NCBI GenBank assembly: GCA_020849625.1
Contig: JADLFV010000132.1
Coordinates: forward strand, 1 to 55,154
DNA: 55,154 nt
Direction: 5' to 3'
Source: Phycisphaeraceae bacterium
GTDB lineage: Bacteria; Planctomycetota; Phycisphaerae; Phycisphaerales; Phycisphaeraceae
Positions 42,754 to 51,308 of the stretch are shown here, piece after piece. Each line of letters starts with the position of its first letter. Position 1 is the stretch's first letter. A program made the translations under genes and the position numbers. The notes under the pieces were generated by a model, which worked only from the letters and a program-made list of their open reading frames with translations, was not told the origin of the DNA and searched no databases.

Positions 42754-45165
42754 TCACATCATCGCCACCGGATCGACGTCCACGGCCGTGTGACGGTCGC
42801 TGATCAGCAGCCGACTGTTGCGCAGGGCGGTCATCAATTTCTGCAGCACGCCCGCTCCGTCGGCGATCATCACGATCTCACGGCGGTGATAGTCCGCCAA
42901 CCGCGCGATCGGGCAGGGCCAGGGGCCGAACAGGCGCACCTGCTGATCCAACTGCCGATTGAACTGCACCAGGTGGGCGTGCAGCTCGGCCGCCCGCTTG
43001 TGGCAGACCACCGGGTCCTTGTCACGCACCACGATGCGGGCCATGCGCGAGATCGGCGGCAGGCTCTGGTCCCTGCGCTTCTGCAATTCATCCTCGGCAA
43101 AGCTCACGAAATCGTGCGCGGCCGCCCAGGCGATCACCGACGACTTGGGATTGAACGTCTGCACCACCACCCGCCCCATCCTGTCACTGCGGCCGGCCCG
43201 GCCCGCCACCTGGGCGATCAACTGGAACGTCCGCTCCTCAGCTCGAAAGTCCGGCAGGTGCAGCGAGGTGTCGGCACTGATCACCCCCACCAGACGCACG
43301 TTGGGAAAGTCCAATCCCTTGGCGATCATCTGCGTGCCCAGCAGAATATCGACCTCGCCCCCCCGGAAGTCGTCCAGACTCTTCTGATAGTCCGCGGCCC
43401 GGCGCATCGAGTCGCTGTCCATGCGCAGCGTGCGCGCCTGCGGAAGTTTGACGGCCAGTTCTTCTTCCACCTTTTGTGTGCCCAGGCCGAAGACGGTGAC
43501 CTTGTGCCCGCTGTCGGGGCAGACGGTCGGCAGCACCTGCTCGGCCCCGCAGTGATGACATCGCACCACGCCCCCGGAAGGTAAGTGTTTGTCCTTGTGA
43601 TACACCATCGTCACGTCGCAGTGCTTGCAGGTCATCATCCACCCGCAGCGATGATCGGGGCAGGCGATGTAGTTGGCGTACCCGCGGCGATTCAACAGCA
43701 GCATGGCTTGTCCGCCAGAGGTGGTGACTTGCTCCAACTGTTGCTCCAGCGGAATGCTCAGCAGGTGAATGCCGCGGCGCAGGCGGCGCTGCTCGGTCAT
43801 GTCCACGACTTCGACCTGCGGCAGGCGCATGCCGGCCACGCGGTCGGGGATCGACAGCAATTTGAAGCTGCCGCGCTGCTTGGCGTTGTAGTAGCTTTCC
43901 AGCGACGGCGTGGCGGAGCCGAGCACCACGGGGATGCCGCGGATTTGCGCTCGTTTGATGGCCACGTCGCGGGCATGGTAACGCGGCAACTGGTCCTGCT
44001 TGTACGAGGATTCGTGCTCCTCATCGACAATGATCAGTTGCAGATTATCCAGCGGCGCAAACACAGCCGAGCGTGCCCCGACGACGATGTGGGCCTGCCC
44101 GTCGTGGATTCGCCGCCACTGGTGATGGCGCTGGGCCGCGGTCAGCCCCGAGTGCAGCACCGCCACGTCGTCGAAGCGATGCGTGAAGCGTGCCACCGTC
44201 TGCGGCGTCAGGGCGATCTCCGGCACGAGGATGATCACGCCCGGAAGCGGGTATCGGGTGTCGGATATCGGGTATCGGGTTTCGGGTTTCGGGTTTCGGG
44301 TTTCGCGGAGCGGTTCGTTTCCTTCTGTCTTGCCCGATACCCGATACCCGACACCCGATACCCGATCCAGCAAGGCATCGATCAAACGCAGGTACACCTC
44401 GGTCTTGCCGCTGCCGGTGACACCGTGCAGCAGGTGGACGGCGAACTGGCCGAGCCCGGCGATCAGCTCGTCGAGGGCGGACTGCTGACGGGCGGTGAGC
44501 GTGAAGCGCGAGCCGGGCAGTTTCTCGCGGGCGGCCCGCAGGTCCAGATCGCTGACCACCACCTGGGCGGCGCGGGTTTCCAGCAGTCCCCTGTCGATCA
44601 GTTGCTTGACAGGCGACAGCGTTTTAGCGCCGGCAGCGTCGGCCAACTCCTGCTGATCGATCCACTGGTCCGTGGCAGCATCAAGCACCGCCCGCTGGAG
44701 ATTGGTCAGCTTCTGCTGAGCCGGACTCTGTGAGTCCGGTCCGGGCACACAGTGCCCGGCTCTGTTCAGCAGACGCACCTGCGTGCGGGTGGTGATGCCG
44801 GTCTGGCGTTTGACCGCGGCTGGGAGCATGGTGGCCAGCACCATGCCCAGCGGGCAACAGTAGTAGCCGCTGATCCAGCGGGCCAGTTCCATCAGGTCGG
44901 GCGTCAGCGAGATCGGTTCGTGCGGTGCCTGGACCAGGGGCTTGATGCGGTCGCGGTCCAGGTCGGTCTGGTCACTGAGACTGACCACGTAGCCGCTGAC
45001 CGGTCGATCGGATCGGCCCAGGGGGACCATGACCCGCTGGCCGACCTGCACCCGCCAGCCGGCCGGGACGCGGTAGGTCAGCCCGGCAGGCGCGGCGTCG
45101 ATGCCCTGCTCCAGGGCCACCAGGGCGAAGCGGTCGGTGACATCCTGGGCCGGTGGCTGGGTCAT
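42754..45165 (-). CDS. priA: Primosomal protein N' (replication restart helicase), with two repeat insertions
   Basis: 803 residues. Walker A GVTGSGKTEVYLRL (about 246-258), DEEH box IIVDEEHESSYKQD and the helicase motif GSATPSLESYYNAK are present. Zinc-binding Cys pairs are intact (CPDHRCGWMMTCKHC, CHHCGAEQVLPTVCPDSG), and QMIAKGLDFPNVRLVGV and QVAGRAGRS complete the set. Two stretches are foreign: residues about 135-149 (GHCVPGPDSQSPA) from a GAGCCGG element and about 267-306 (VSGVGYRVSG to RYPISDTRYP) from a heptamer foldback, the latter just after Walker A. The frame is open throughout, so PriA is presumably functional. Confidence 0.95.
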   Translation of the reverse strand: MTQPPAQDVTDRFALVALEQGIDAAPAGLTYRVPAGWRVQVGQRVMVPLGRSDRPVSGYVVSLSDQTDLDRDRIKPLVQAPHEPISLTPDLMELARWISGYYCCPLGMVLATMLPAAVKRQTGITTRTQVRLLNRAGHCVPGPDSQSPAQQKLTNLQRAVLDAATDQWIDQQELADAAGAKTLSPVKQLIDRGLLETRAAQVVVSDLDLRAAREKLPGSRFTLTARQQSALDELIAGLGQFAVHLLHGVTGSGKTEVYLRLIDALLDRVSGVGYRVSGKTEGNEPLRETRNPKPETRYPISDTRYPLPGVIILVPEIALTPQTVARFTHRFDDVAVLHSGLTAAQRHHQWRRIHDGQAHIVVGARSAVFAPLDNLQLIIVDEEHESSYKQDQLPRYHARDVAIKRAQIRGIPVVLGSATPSLESYYNAKQRGSFKLLSIPDRVAGMRLPQVEVVDMTEQRRLRRGIHLLSIPLEQQLEQVTTSGGQAMLLLNRRGYANYIACPDHRCGWMMTCKHCDVTMVYHKDKHLPSGGVVRCHHCGAEQVLPTVCPDSGHKVTVFGLGTQKVEEELAVKLPQARTLRMDSDSMRRAADYQKSLDDFRGGEVDILLGTQMIAKGLDFPNVRLVGVISADTSLHLPDFRAEERTFQLIAQVAGRAGRSDRMGRVVVQTFNPKSSVIAWAAAHDFVSFAEDELQKRRDQSLPPISRMARIVVRDKDPVVCHKRAAELHAHLVQFNRQLDQQVRLFGPWPCPIARLADYHRREIVMIADGAGVLQKLMTALRNSRLLISDRHTAVDVDPVAMM
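44249..44366. repeat. Heptamer foldback element inside priA
   Basis: Left arm 44249-44305 is eight degenerate CGGGTAT/CGGGTTT heptamers; right arm 44333-44366 has about five inverse heptamers; loop about 27 nt. Same unit as the mutS element (16031-16108), but the number and order of variant heptamers differ, so copies were not simply moved whole. Confidence 0.87.
44718..44762. repeat. GAGCCGG double-hairpin element inside priA
   Basis: GAGCCGGACTCTGTGAGTCC and the CCGGGCACACAGTGCCCGG hairpin with outer GAGCC/GGCTC. Nearly identical to 54984-55030; 45 bp long, a multiple of three, keeping the priA frame. Confidence 0.85.
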
Positions 45166-45251
45166 GGTCCAGATCGTATCACCACCCCGGCTCGCCGTGG
45201 CAGCCGGGACTTGCTATAGTGCTGGACTGATACATTTTGGAGTTGACGATT

Positions 45252-46007
45252 TTGACCCTTCAAGAGCAACTGGTCGAGCTGCACGAACTCGACGCCCGTG
45301 TGCGGGGGATGAGCCGGCGACTGAAGGCCGCCACCGCTCGTCAGAAGACCACGGAAACCCGTCTGGATCTGTTCCGCCGCCAGCATCAGGAGCTGCACGA
45401 TCAGCTGCGCGCCTGCCAGGTCAAAGCCTCGACGCTGGAGAAGCGCGTGGCGGAGATGGACAGTCGCATCGACACGCTGCGGCAGCGGATGAACAGCGTC
45501 ACCAGCAACAAGGAATACTCCGCCCTACTGCTGGAGGTCAACACGCTGAAGGTGGACAAAGGCAAGATCGAGGACGAAACCCTGGAGCAGATGGCCCAGG
45601 TGGAGCAGGTCAAGCAAAAGCTGGCCGAGGCTCAGCGGCGGATCGAGGACCAGCAGAAGCTGGTGGCCGGGGCCCAGCGTGAGGTCGTCGAGGCCCGGGC
45701 TGAGGTCGGCGCCAAGCTGGACGAAGCCACCGCTCTGCGTGACGCCGCGGCCGCCAACGTGCCCGCCGAGGTGTTGAGCATTTTCAACCGCATGGCTGAG
45801 CTGTTCGACGGTGAAGCGGTCTGCGGCATCGAGGAGCAGGACCGTCGCCGCATGGAATACACCTGCGGCGGCTGCTACATGACCGTGCCCGTGGAGCGGG
45901 TCAACGCCCTGATCACCCGCCCCAACGAGTTGATTCTCTGCCCCAATTGCAGTCGCATCCTGACCATCAGCACCGATCTGAAACAGGCGATCGGAGCAGC
46001 CAAGTAA
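45252..46007 (+). CDS. Coiled-coil protein with C-terminal C4 zinc ribbon (CdsZ-like)
   Basis: 251 residues. A long antiparallel coiled coil spans about 1-180, with the conserved hairpin core DSRIDTLRQRMNSVTSNKEYSALLLEVNTLK. The C-terminal zinc ribbon has C-x2-C pairs (TCGGCYM and CPNCSRIL). Proteins of this zf-RING_7 type have been linked to RNA or ribosome functions; the role here is unproven. I prefer the TTG at 45252 because GGAG lies 10 bases upstream; TTGs at 45237 and 45243 are alternatives. An extended -10 (TTGCTATAGT, 45211-45220) precedes it. Confidence 0.85.
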   Translation: MTLQEQLVELHELDARVRGMSRRLKAATARQKTTETRLDLFRRQHQELHDQLRACQVKASTLEKRVAEMDSRIDTLRQRMNSVTSNKEYSALLLEVNTLKVDKGKIEDETLEQMAQVEQVKQKLAEAQRRIEDQQKLVAGAQREVVEARAEVGAKLDEATALRDAAAANVPAEVLSIFNRMAELFDGEAVCGIEEQDRRRMEYTCGGCYMTVPVERVNALITRPNELILCPNCSRILTISTDLKQAIGAAK

Positions 46008-46009
46008 AC

Positions 46010-46090
46010 GGTTGTTGGTTGTTGGTTTGTGGTTGTTGGTTTCGCCATAGGGGCACGGCAAGATAACTTTCACCAACAACTAACAACTCC
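46010..46090. repeat. Foldback element between the coiled-coil gene and the RNase H gene
   Basis: Left arm 46010-46042 has GGTTGTTGGTT units; right arm 46071-46090 has CAACAACTAACAACTCC, the inverse. It starts right after the upstream stop and ends three bases before the RNase H ATG. Confidence 0.8.
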
Positions 46091-46092
46091 TC

Positions 46093-46524
46093 ATGCATCT
46101 GATCATTCACGTTGATGGCGGCGCTCGAGGCAATCCTGGACCTGCCGGGGCTGGTGTCGTGATCCGTGAGGCTGCAAGCGGCCGGTTCCTGCACGAGGCC
46201 GGCTACTTCATGGCCCACGCGACCAACAACGAAGCGGAATACCACGGCCTGATCCGTGCCCTGCAAGTCGCTGCCCAACTGGGCGGCCGCCACCTGACCA
46301 TCCACAGCGATTCACAACTGATGGTCCGCCAACTGCTCGGCGAATACCGGGTCAAGTCGGCTACCCTGCGCCCGCTCTACGATCAGGTCCGCAAGCTGCT
46401 GGCTGCTTTCCAGGATTACAAGCTCACGCACGTGCTGCGCCACCACAACGATCTGGCGGATCGTCTGGCCAATCAGGCCATGGACGCCCGCTCGGATGTG
46501 GATTACACCCAGCGGGGGAGGTAG
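46093..46524 (+). CDS. Ribonuclease HI-like protein
   Basis: 143 residues. The four acidic catalytic residues are visible: Asp in IHVDGGARGNPG, Glu in TNNEAEYHGL, Asp in TIHSDSQLMVRQL, and Asp in RHHNDLADRLANQAMD. This is the RNase H subgroup without the basic protrusion. It degrades RNA in RNA-DNA hybrids. The stop codon TAG is the beginning of a tandem GGGCGTA repeat, so the original C terminus may have been changed. Confidence 0.93.
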   Translation: MHLIIHVDGGARGNPGPAGAGVVIREAASGRFLHEAGYFMAHATNNEAEYHGLIRALQVAAQLGGRHLTIHSDSQLMVRQLLGEYRVKSATLRPLYDQVRKLLAAFQDYKLTHVLRHHNDLADRLANQAMDARSDVDYTQRGR

Positions 46525-46562
46525 GGCGTAGGGCGTAGGGCGTAGGGCGTAGAGCGTAGGGG
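46520..46562. repeat. GGGCGTA heptamer tandem repeat
   Basis: Six near-perfect heptamers in one direction, starting at the RNase H stop codon. No inverse arm follows, so it looks like one half of a foldback element. Confidence 0.85.
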
Positions 46563-46664
46563 TGAGGCGTGCTTCTAACCTATGGGGGTCGTTTTTTCCG
46601 ATCGACCGTGCTAAACTGATAGCAGTAAGGCAGTTCCCACATCTTTCACCTCAGGGGCCGCGCG

Positions 46665-47729
46665 ATGGCACAAATCACCCCTTCCTCAGGTTCCGCTCCT
46701 CCGGCATCGGGTCAGAGCCAGAGTCCGCCCTCGTTCAGCACCCCGGCCGGGATTGTGCTCGGAGCCCTGCTGTTGTGCCTGGTGGGCCTGGTGGCAGCGT
46801 CCGCGGCTCACGTGGCGCGCCAGTCACTGGCCTTCGACGATCCATCCACGCGGATGGTGGTGGCTTACCTGTTGTACCTGCCGGCCACGTTCTTCTTCCT
46901 GGTCAGCATGGTGGCCCTGATCGTGGGGGCCATACGCTGGGCCATGTACGGCAAGGATGCCCTGGGGCCAGCCCCCATCGGCGCCTCAGCCAACGACGCT
47001 TACGGCGACCTGCTGCACTCGATCAACGACCGCCTGCTGCTATCGGACACCGCCAAGCGCATCGCCTATCGCCAGCACGACCTGGCAGCCCTGCGGCGGG
47101 CCATCCGCGAGGACATCGACAAGGGCCAGTTCGATGCCGCCATGGTCCTGGTGCAGGAGATGAGCCACACCTTCGGTTATCGCGAGGAGTCGGAGCTGTT
47201 CCGCGAGCAGATCACTGCCGCCCGCAAGGCCGACCTGGAGAAGAAGATCAGCGTGGCCATGGAGCACCTCAACCACCTGATCGCCAACAACGACTTCCGG
47301 GCCGCGGGCCTGATGGCGGCCAAGATGGCCCGGCTGTATCCGGACAACGAGCGCGAGAACAACATCGTCGATTACGTCGAGGAAATGAAAGAGCAGTACA
47401 AGGCCCGCGTGCAGCGAGACATGGCTGCCGCGCGCGAACGGGGCGAAGTGGAGAGGGCCTGGCAATTGCTGCGCGAACTGGATGGCTACCTGACGCCCAA
47501 GGAAGCTGAGCAGTTCCGCGAGATGGCCCGCGATGTGATCGCCAAGATGCGCGACAACATGGGCACGCAGTTGCGCATGGCGGTGGAAAACCAGGAATGG
47601 CACCGGGCCCAGACCATCGCCGAGCAGATCATCCGCGACTTCCCCAACACGCGCATGGCCGACGAAGCCCGCTCCATGCTGCCACAGTTGCGCCAGCGTG
47701 CCGCTGAAGGCAAAGCCGCCCACGCATAG
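46665..47729 (+). CDS. Membrane protein with C-terminal helical repeats
   Basis: 354 residues. A Ser/Pro-rich N terminus (about 25) is followed by two membrane helices (about 28-50 and 66-90) and about 250 residues of charged helices with TPR-like spacing (AIREDIDKGQFDAAMVLVQEMSHTFG, HLIANNDFRAAGLMAAKMARLYPDN, QEWHRAQTIAEQIIRDFPNTRMADEARSML). The cytoplasmic repeats could form a scaffold at the membrane. I know no name for the family. GC-rich codon use matches its neighbours. Confidence 0.75.
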   Translation: MAQITPSSGSAPPASGQSQSPPSFSTPAGIVLGALLLCLVGLVAASAAHVARQSLAFDDPSTRMVVAYLLYLPATFFFLVSMVALIVGAIRWAMYGKDALGPAPIGASANDAYGDLLHSINDRLLLSDTAKRIAYRQHDLAALRRAIREDIDKGQFDAAMVLVQEMSHTFGYREESELFREQITAARKADLEKKISVAMEHLNHLIANNDFRAAGLMAAKMARLYPDNERENNIVDYVEEMKEQYKARVQRDMAAARERGEVERAWQLLRELDGYLTPKEAEQFREMARDVIAKMRDNMGTQLRMAVENQEWHRAQTIAEQIIRDFPNTRMADEARSMLPQLRQRAAEGKAAHA

Positions 47730-47764
47730 GTCAAGCACCAGCCCCGCCACACAGACAAAGCCGA

Positions 47765-47861
47765 GGGCTGAGCGCAGCGAAGCCCCGGATCAGTCCCGGA
47801 TCAGCCCTCATACCGCACACGATTACGCCCCCGGCATCCGGGGCTTCGCGGTGCTCAGCCC
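47765..47861. repeat. Foldback element upstream of the isocitrate dehydrogenase-type gene
   Basis: GGGCTGAGCGCAGCGAAGCC (from 47765, through 47790) pairs with 47836-47861 at 24 of 26 positions; loop 45 nt. Confidence 0.85.
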
Positions 47862-47910
47862 GCGGCGTCCTGCGCTATTCCGCTGCCGCGCGGGAAACAT
47901 GCCGGCAGCA

Positions 47911-47920
47911 TTGCTATAGT
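47911..47920 (+). promoter_or_regulatory. Extended -10 (TTGCTATAGT) of the isocitrate dehydrogenase-type gene
   Basis: The same ten bases occur at 45211-45220. Here TATAGT ends 9 bases before the ATG with no Shine-Dalgarno, so the message is probably leaderless. Confidence 0.55.
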
Positions 47921-47929
47921 GCCCGCCCC

Positions 47930-48952
47930 ATGGCAGAAAAACACACCATCGTTCTGATTCCCGGCGACGGCATCGGGCTGGAGGTTTCCCAGGCGGTCGT
48001 GGCCGTTCTCAATGCCGCCGACGCCCCGCTGACCTACGAAGAGCGACACGCCGGGCTGATCGCCCTCGACGACGGCCACGACGTGCTGCCCGCCGGCACG
48101 CTGGATGCCGTCCGCCGCCACAAGCTGGCCCTCAAAGGTCCATGCACCACGCCCGTGGGCAAGGGCTTCACCTCGGTCAACGTCCAGCTTCGCCAGAAGC
48201 TCAACCTCCATGCCGCGATTCGACCCGTCCGTTCGCTTGCGGGCGTGCCCACCCGCTATCAGGACGTGGACCTGGTGATCTTCCGCGAGAACACCGAAGG
48301 CCTCTACAGCGGCATCGAAAACGAGATCACCCCCGGCGTGGTCACCAGCCTCAAGGTCGCCACCGAAGCAGCCTGCACCCGCATCGCCCGGGCTGCCTTC
48401 GAGTATGCCCGCAAACGCGGCCGCAAAAAGATCACCGTCTTCCACAAAGCCAACATCATGAAGCAGTCCGACGGCCTGTTCCTGCGCTGCGTCCAGCGCG
48501 TGGCCGAGGGCTTCACCGACATCGTTCACGACGCGCTGATCATCGATGCCGGCTGCATGCGCCTGGTGCAGGACCCGTCGCGCTTCGACATCCTGCTGAT
48601 GGAGAATTTCTACGGCGACGTGATCAGCGATCTGGCGGCGGGACTTGTCGGCGGCTTGGGCGTTGTTCCGGGCGCCAACGTCGGCGACGCGGCCGCGGTC
48701 TTCGAGGCGGTGCACGGGTCGGCGCCCGACATTGCCGGCAAGAACATCGCCAATCCCCTGGCCCTGCTGATGAGCGCGGTGATGATGCTCAACCACATGC
48801 ACGAAACCCGCGGCGACGAGCGCTGCAAACAGGCGGCTGAACGCATCAAAACCGCTTACAATCGCGCCCTGGGCGACGGCTGCAAGACCGCCGACCTGGG
48901 CGGCTGTCTGGGAACAAGCCAGTTTGCCGATGCAGTTATCGAGCGTTTGTGA
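47930..48952 (+). CDS. Isocitrate/isopropylmalate dehydrogenase family protein, probably NAD-isocitrate dehydrogenase
   Basis: 340 residues. IPGDGIGLEV at the N terminus, TSVNVQLRQKLNLHAAIRPVRSL, FRENTEGLYSGIEN, the Lys in VFHKANIMKQSDGLF, the metal Asp cluster DILLMENFYGDVISDLAAGLVGG, and HGSAPDIAGKNIANP are all in place. The S-x-N-x-x-LR motif and the GLYSGIEN segment favour isocitrate over isopropylmalate; homoisocitrate or tartrate dehydrogenase remain possible. It catalyses oxidative decarboxylation to 2-oxoglutarate in the cytoplasm. TATAGT 9 bases before the ATG and no Shine-Dalgarno. Confidence 0.88.
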   Translation: MAEKHTIVLIPGDGIGLEVSQAVVAVLNAADAPLTYEERHAGLIALDDGHDVLPAGTLDAVRRHKLALKGPCTTPVGKGFTSVNVQLRQKLNLHAAIRPVRSLAGVPTRYQDVDLVIFRENTEGLYSGIENEITPGVVTSLKVATEAACTRIARAAFEYARKRGRKKITVFHKANIMKQSDGLFLRCVQRVAEGFTDIVHDALIIDAGCMRLVQDPSRFDILLMENFYGDVISDLAAGLVGGLGVVPGANVGDAAAVFEAVHGSAPDIAGKNIANPLALLMSAVMMLNHMHETRGDERCKQAAERIKTAYNRALGDGCKTADLGGCLGTSQFADAVIERL

Positions 48953-48982
48953 TTTGCATTAAAAATCTGGGGCAACAAATAT

Positions 48983-49070
48983 TTAGCCACGGATGAACAC
49001 GGATGGACACGGATATGAATTGAATCCATGACCGTTTCATCCGTGTCTATCCGTGTTCATCCGTGGCTAA
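48983..49070. repeat. Foldback element upstream of the alpha/beta hydrolase gene
   Basis: 32-bp arms 48983-49014 and 49039-49070 match at 31 of 32 positions as inverse complements, with units GGATGAACAC. Loop 24 nt. This is the most symmetrical element in the window. Confidence 0.9.
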
Positions 49071-49096
49071 CGTCTTGCATCGGGAAAGGGCTGGTC

Positions 49097-49924
49097 GTGA
49101 AGCGCAACGAATCCTGGACTCTGCAAGGCGCTGACGGGCAGGTCATCTACGGCAACACCAATCGGCCGGCAGGCGGGCGGGCACTGGCGACCCTGGTGAT
49201 CTGTCACGGCTTCAAGGGCTACAAGGACTACGGCTTCTTCCCCTATCTGGCGGAGGCTGCCGCCGCGGCTGGCCTGATCGCGCACCGTTTCAACTTCAGT
49301 CACAGCGGCATGACCAATCAGCTCGACACGTTCGAGCGGCCCGATCTGTTCGAGCGCGACACCTGGGGCAGGCAGATCACCGACCTGCAAATTGTCATCG
49401 AGCAACGCGCAGCGGTGGATCAGCTTCCCATCGTGCTGTTCGGGCATAGCCGCGGCGGCGACAGTGTGCTGCTGACAGCAGCCGGGATGAGCGATCGCCT
49501 GGCCGGCATCGTCACCGCAGCTGCGCCCGATACGACCTGCCCGTTGGGTGAGGATCAGAAGGCCGTGCTGCGCCGCGAGGGGCGCATGGCGTCACCATCC
49601 AGCCGCACGGGTCAGATGCTTTATGTCGGGCGCGAGTGGTTGGACGAGATGGAAGCCGACCCCCGGCGCTTTGATTTGTTGCGTGCCATTGCCGCCATTG
49701 AATGTCCCAAACTGCTGATCCATGGCCGGGCCGACGAGACGGTGCCGGTGTCCGCTGTCCATCACCTGTCCAAAGCCGGCGGCCCCAACACCGAGCTGCT
49801 GATTCTTCCGGGGGGCCACACCTTCAATTGCCGCAATCCGCATCCGCAGGATGATCCCCTTCCGGGGGCCACGCAACAGATGATCGAGGCTACGGTGAAC
49901 TTCGCCCTCAGCGTCAGCGGGTGA
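49097..49924 (+). CDS. Alpha/beta hydrolase
   Basis: 275 residues from the GTG at 49097 (GAAAGGG about 7 bases upstream). The longer frame is repeat sequence. Oxyanion segment VICHGFKGYKD, nucleophile elbow FGHSRGGDSV with Ser, the acid in LLIHGRADETVP and the His in PGGHTFN are in the right order. There is no signal peptide; it is probably a cytoplasmic esterase or peptidase-like hydrolase of unknown substrate. The 3' end overlaps the convergent lipoprotein gene by 11 bp. Confidence 0.88.
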   Translation: MKRNESWTLQGADGQVIYGNTNRPAGGRALATLVICHGFKGYKDYGFFPYLAEAAAAAGLIAHRFNFSHSGMTNQLDTFERPDLFERDTWGRQITDLQIVIEQRAAVDQLPIVLFGHSRGGDSVLLTAAGMSDRLAGIVTAAAPDTTCPLGEDQKAVLRREGRMASPSSRTGQMLYVGREWLDEMEADPRRFDLLRAIAAIECPKLLIHGRADETVPVSAVHHLSKAGGPNTELLILPGGHTFNCRNPHPQDDPLPGATQQMIEATVNFALSVSG

Positions 49925-51290
49925 TGCTGCCCAGGTCGATCACCACGCCGCCGGGCTGGTAGTAGTCCACGTTCAAGGTGTTTTCATCGATGAAGGTCAG
50001 CACCACGGCCGCGATCTGGTAGCGATCGACGAAGGCCAGGTCACCGCGACCCGGACCGGCGTAGCGGGCGCTTCGATGCGCCTGGGCGTGAAAGTGGTAG
50101 TGCAGTCCGCCGCGCACCGCTTCCATCAGCAACGAGGTCGGCGCGACAAACTGGCGATCGTGAGCGCCGGGGTCGCTGGGATAGGCTATCGCACAGACGC
50201 TCTGCGGCGACCATTGCAACGCTCCGCCGTGCTCGCCGCTATCGTCGGCCAGATCATGGTCAGCCTGATCGAACCAGGCATCGACCACCGCCCGCTCGCT
50301 CATCGCCAGCCGGATCAGTGCGATCAGTTGCAGGTCCGGCCCGCTGAGTCGGTTTCTCCAGTGCGCGAACGTCTCAGACCACTGCTCATCGCGCTCCGCT
50401 TCCTCCAGTCGAACATGGTGAGTCGTGGCTGCCAGTTCGCCTGCCAGATGCGAGCTGTCCACGGGCTTGCCTGCGGCGAACAACGGTGCGTGCCGCATGG
50501 CCAGCCCCGGCTGTCGTGCTGCGCCATGCATGGGCCAGGAACTTGCATCACCCATCATCACCAGCGTCAGCAGCGAACAGGACGGCGACGTCGCGGGCAG
50601 TTCATCCAGCGTGCGCCCGGCTTGCCGCAGGCACAGCGGCAACATGCTGTCACTGCTGCTGCGCTCGATCCAGGATCGCGGGTTGTCGCTGAGCCGGCAC
50701 AGCAGCGTCCAGGCCGCGGCCCGATGCGCCAGGCGAATGCACGGCGTGTCGTCCGGCGCATCGAACACCTCGAAGATCGACTGCTCCACAGTTTGTCCGG
50801 GGCGCAGCTTCTCGATTGCCTGTCGTTCCAGGCGTTGCTTGTCATCAAACTCGCGCGACGGGCGAGCGTAGCTGAGAACGGCCGTGGGCACGAAGTCGTC
50901 CCAATGGTGCTGGACAGCCGCATCGAACAAATGCTCCAGCACCGGCCAGCGATCGATATAGACCACCTGCTCATCGGCCCACTGCTGGAAGCTGCTGCTG
51001 TCGTAAGCGATCAGACGATCGATGGCCACATTGCGCATGGCGTCGGGCTGCGAATCGCTGACCAGCAGCTTGTAGAGCACGTCGTTGTATGCCCGCGGAT
51101 CGTCATATGTGCAGACATCGCCCATCCGCTGCATGGCGGCCAGGCGGCGTTCGCCGTCCACGTCACGGCGCAGCAGGTACCCCGGCTCCGGCAGCGGCGG
51201 CGCGGTGCAGGCGCTCGGCAGCAACAAGAGCAAAAAGAAAGACGCCCGGCGAAGTGCGCCGCGGCGTCTTGTGTTCGTTACGGGAATCAC
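49914..51290 (-). CDS. Lipoprotein of unknown function
   Basis: 458 residues. A signal peptide with a basic n-region (RRRGALRRA) and hydrophobic run (SFFLLLLLPSAC) ends in a lipobox-like PSAC with Cys28, a likely LspA substrate. The rest is soluble and mostly helical, with many Asp and Arg. I recognise no catalytic motif. A segment SLLMEAVRGGLHYHFHAQAH near residue 390-410 is His-rich. The stop overlaps the convergent hydrolase. The large plus-strand frame over this gene shows no features. Confidence 0.7.
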   Translation of the reverse strand: MIPVTNTRRRGALRRASFFLLLLLPSACTAPPLPEPGYLLRRDVDGERRLAAMQRMGDVCTYDDPRAYNDVLYKLLVSDSQPDAMRNVAIDRLIAYDSSSFQQWADEQVVYIDRWPVLEHLFDAAVQHHWDDFVPTAVLSYARPSREFDDKQRLERQAIEKLRPGQTVEQSIFEVFDAPDDTPCIRLAHRAAAWTLLCRLSDNPRSWIERSSSDSMLPLCLRQAGRTLDELPATSPSCSLLTLVMMGDASSWPMHGAARQPGLAMRHAPLFAAGKPVDSSHLAGELAATTHHVRLEEAERDEQWSETFAHWRNRLSGPDLQLIALIRLAMSERAVVDAWFDQADHDLADDSGEHGGALQWSPQSVCAIAYPSDPGAHDRQFVAPTSLLMEAVRGGLHYHFHAQAHRSARYAGPGRGDLAFVDRYQIAAVVLTFIDENTLNVDYYQPGGVVIDLGSITR

Positions 51291-51308
51291 GGGTCAGTCA
51301 GGCCGCTC

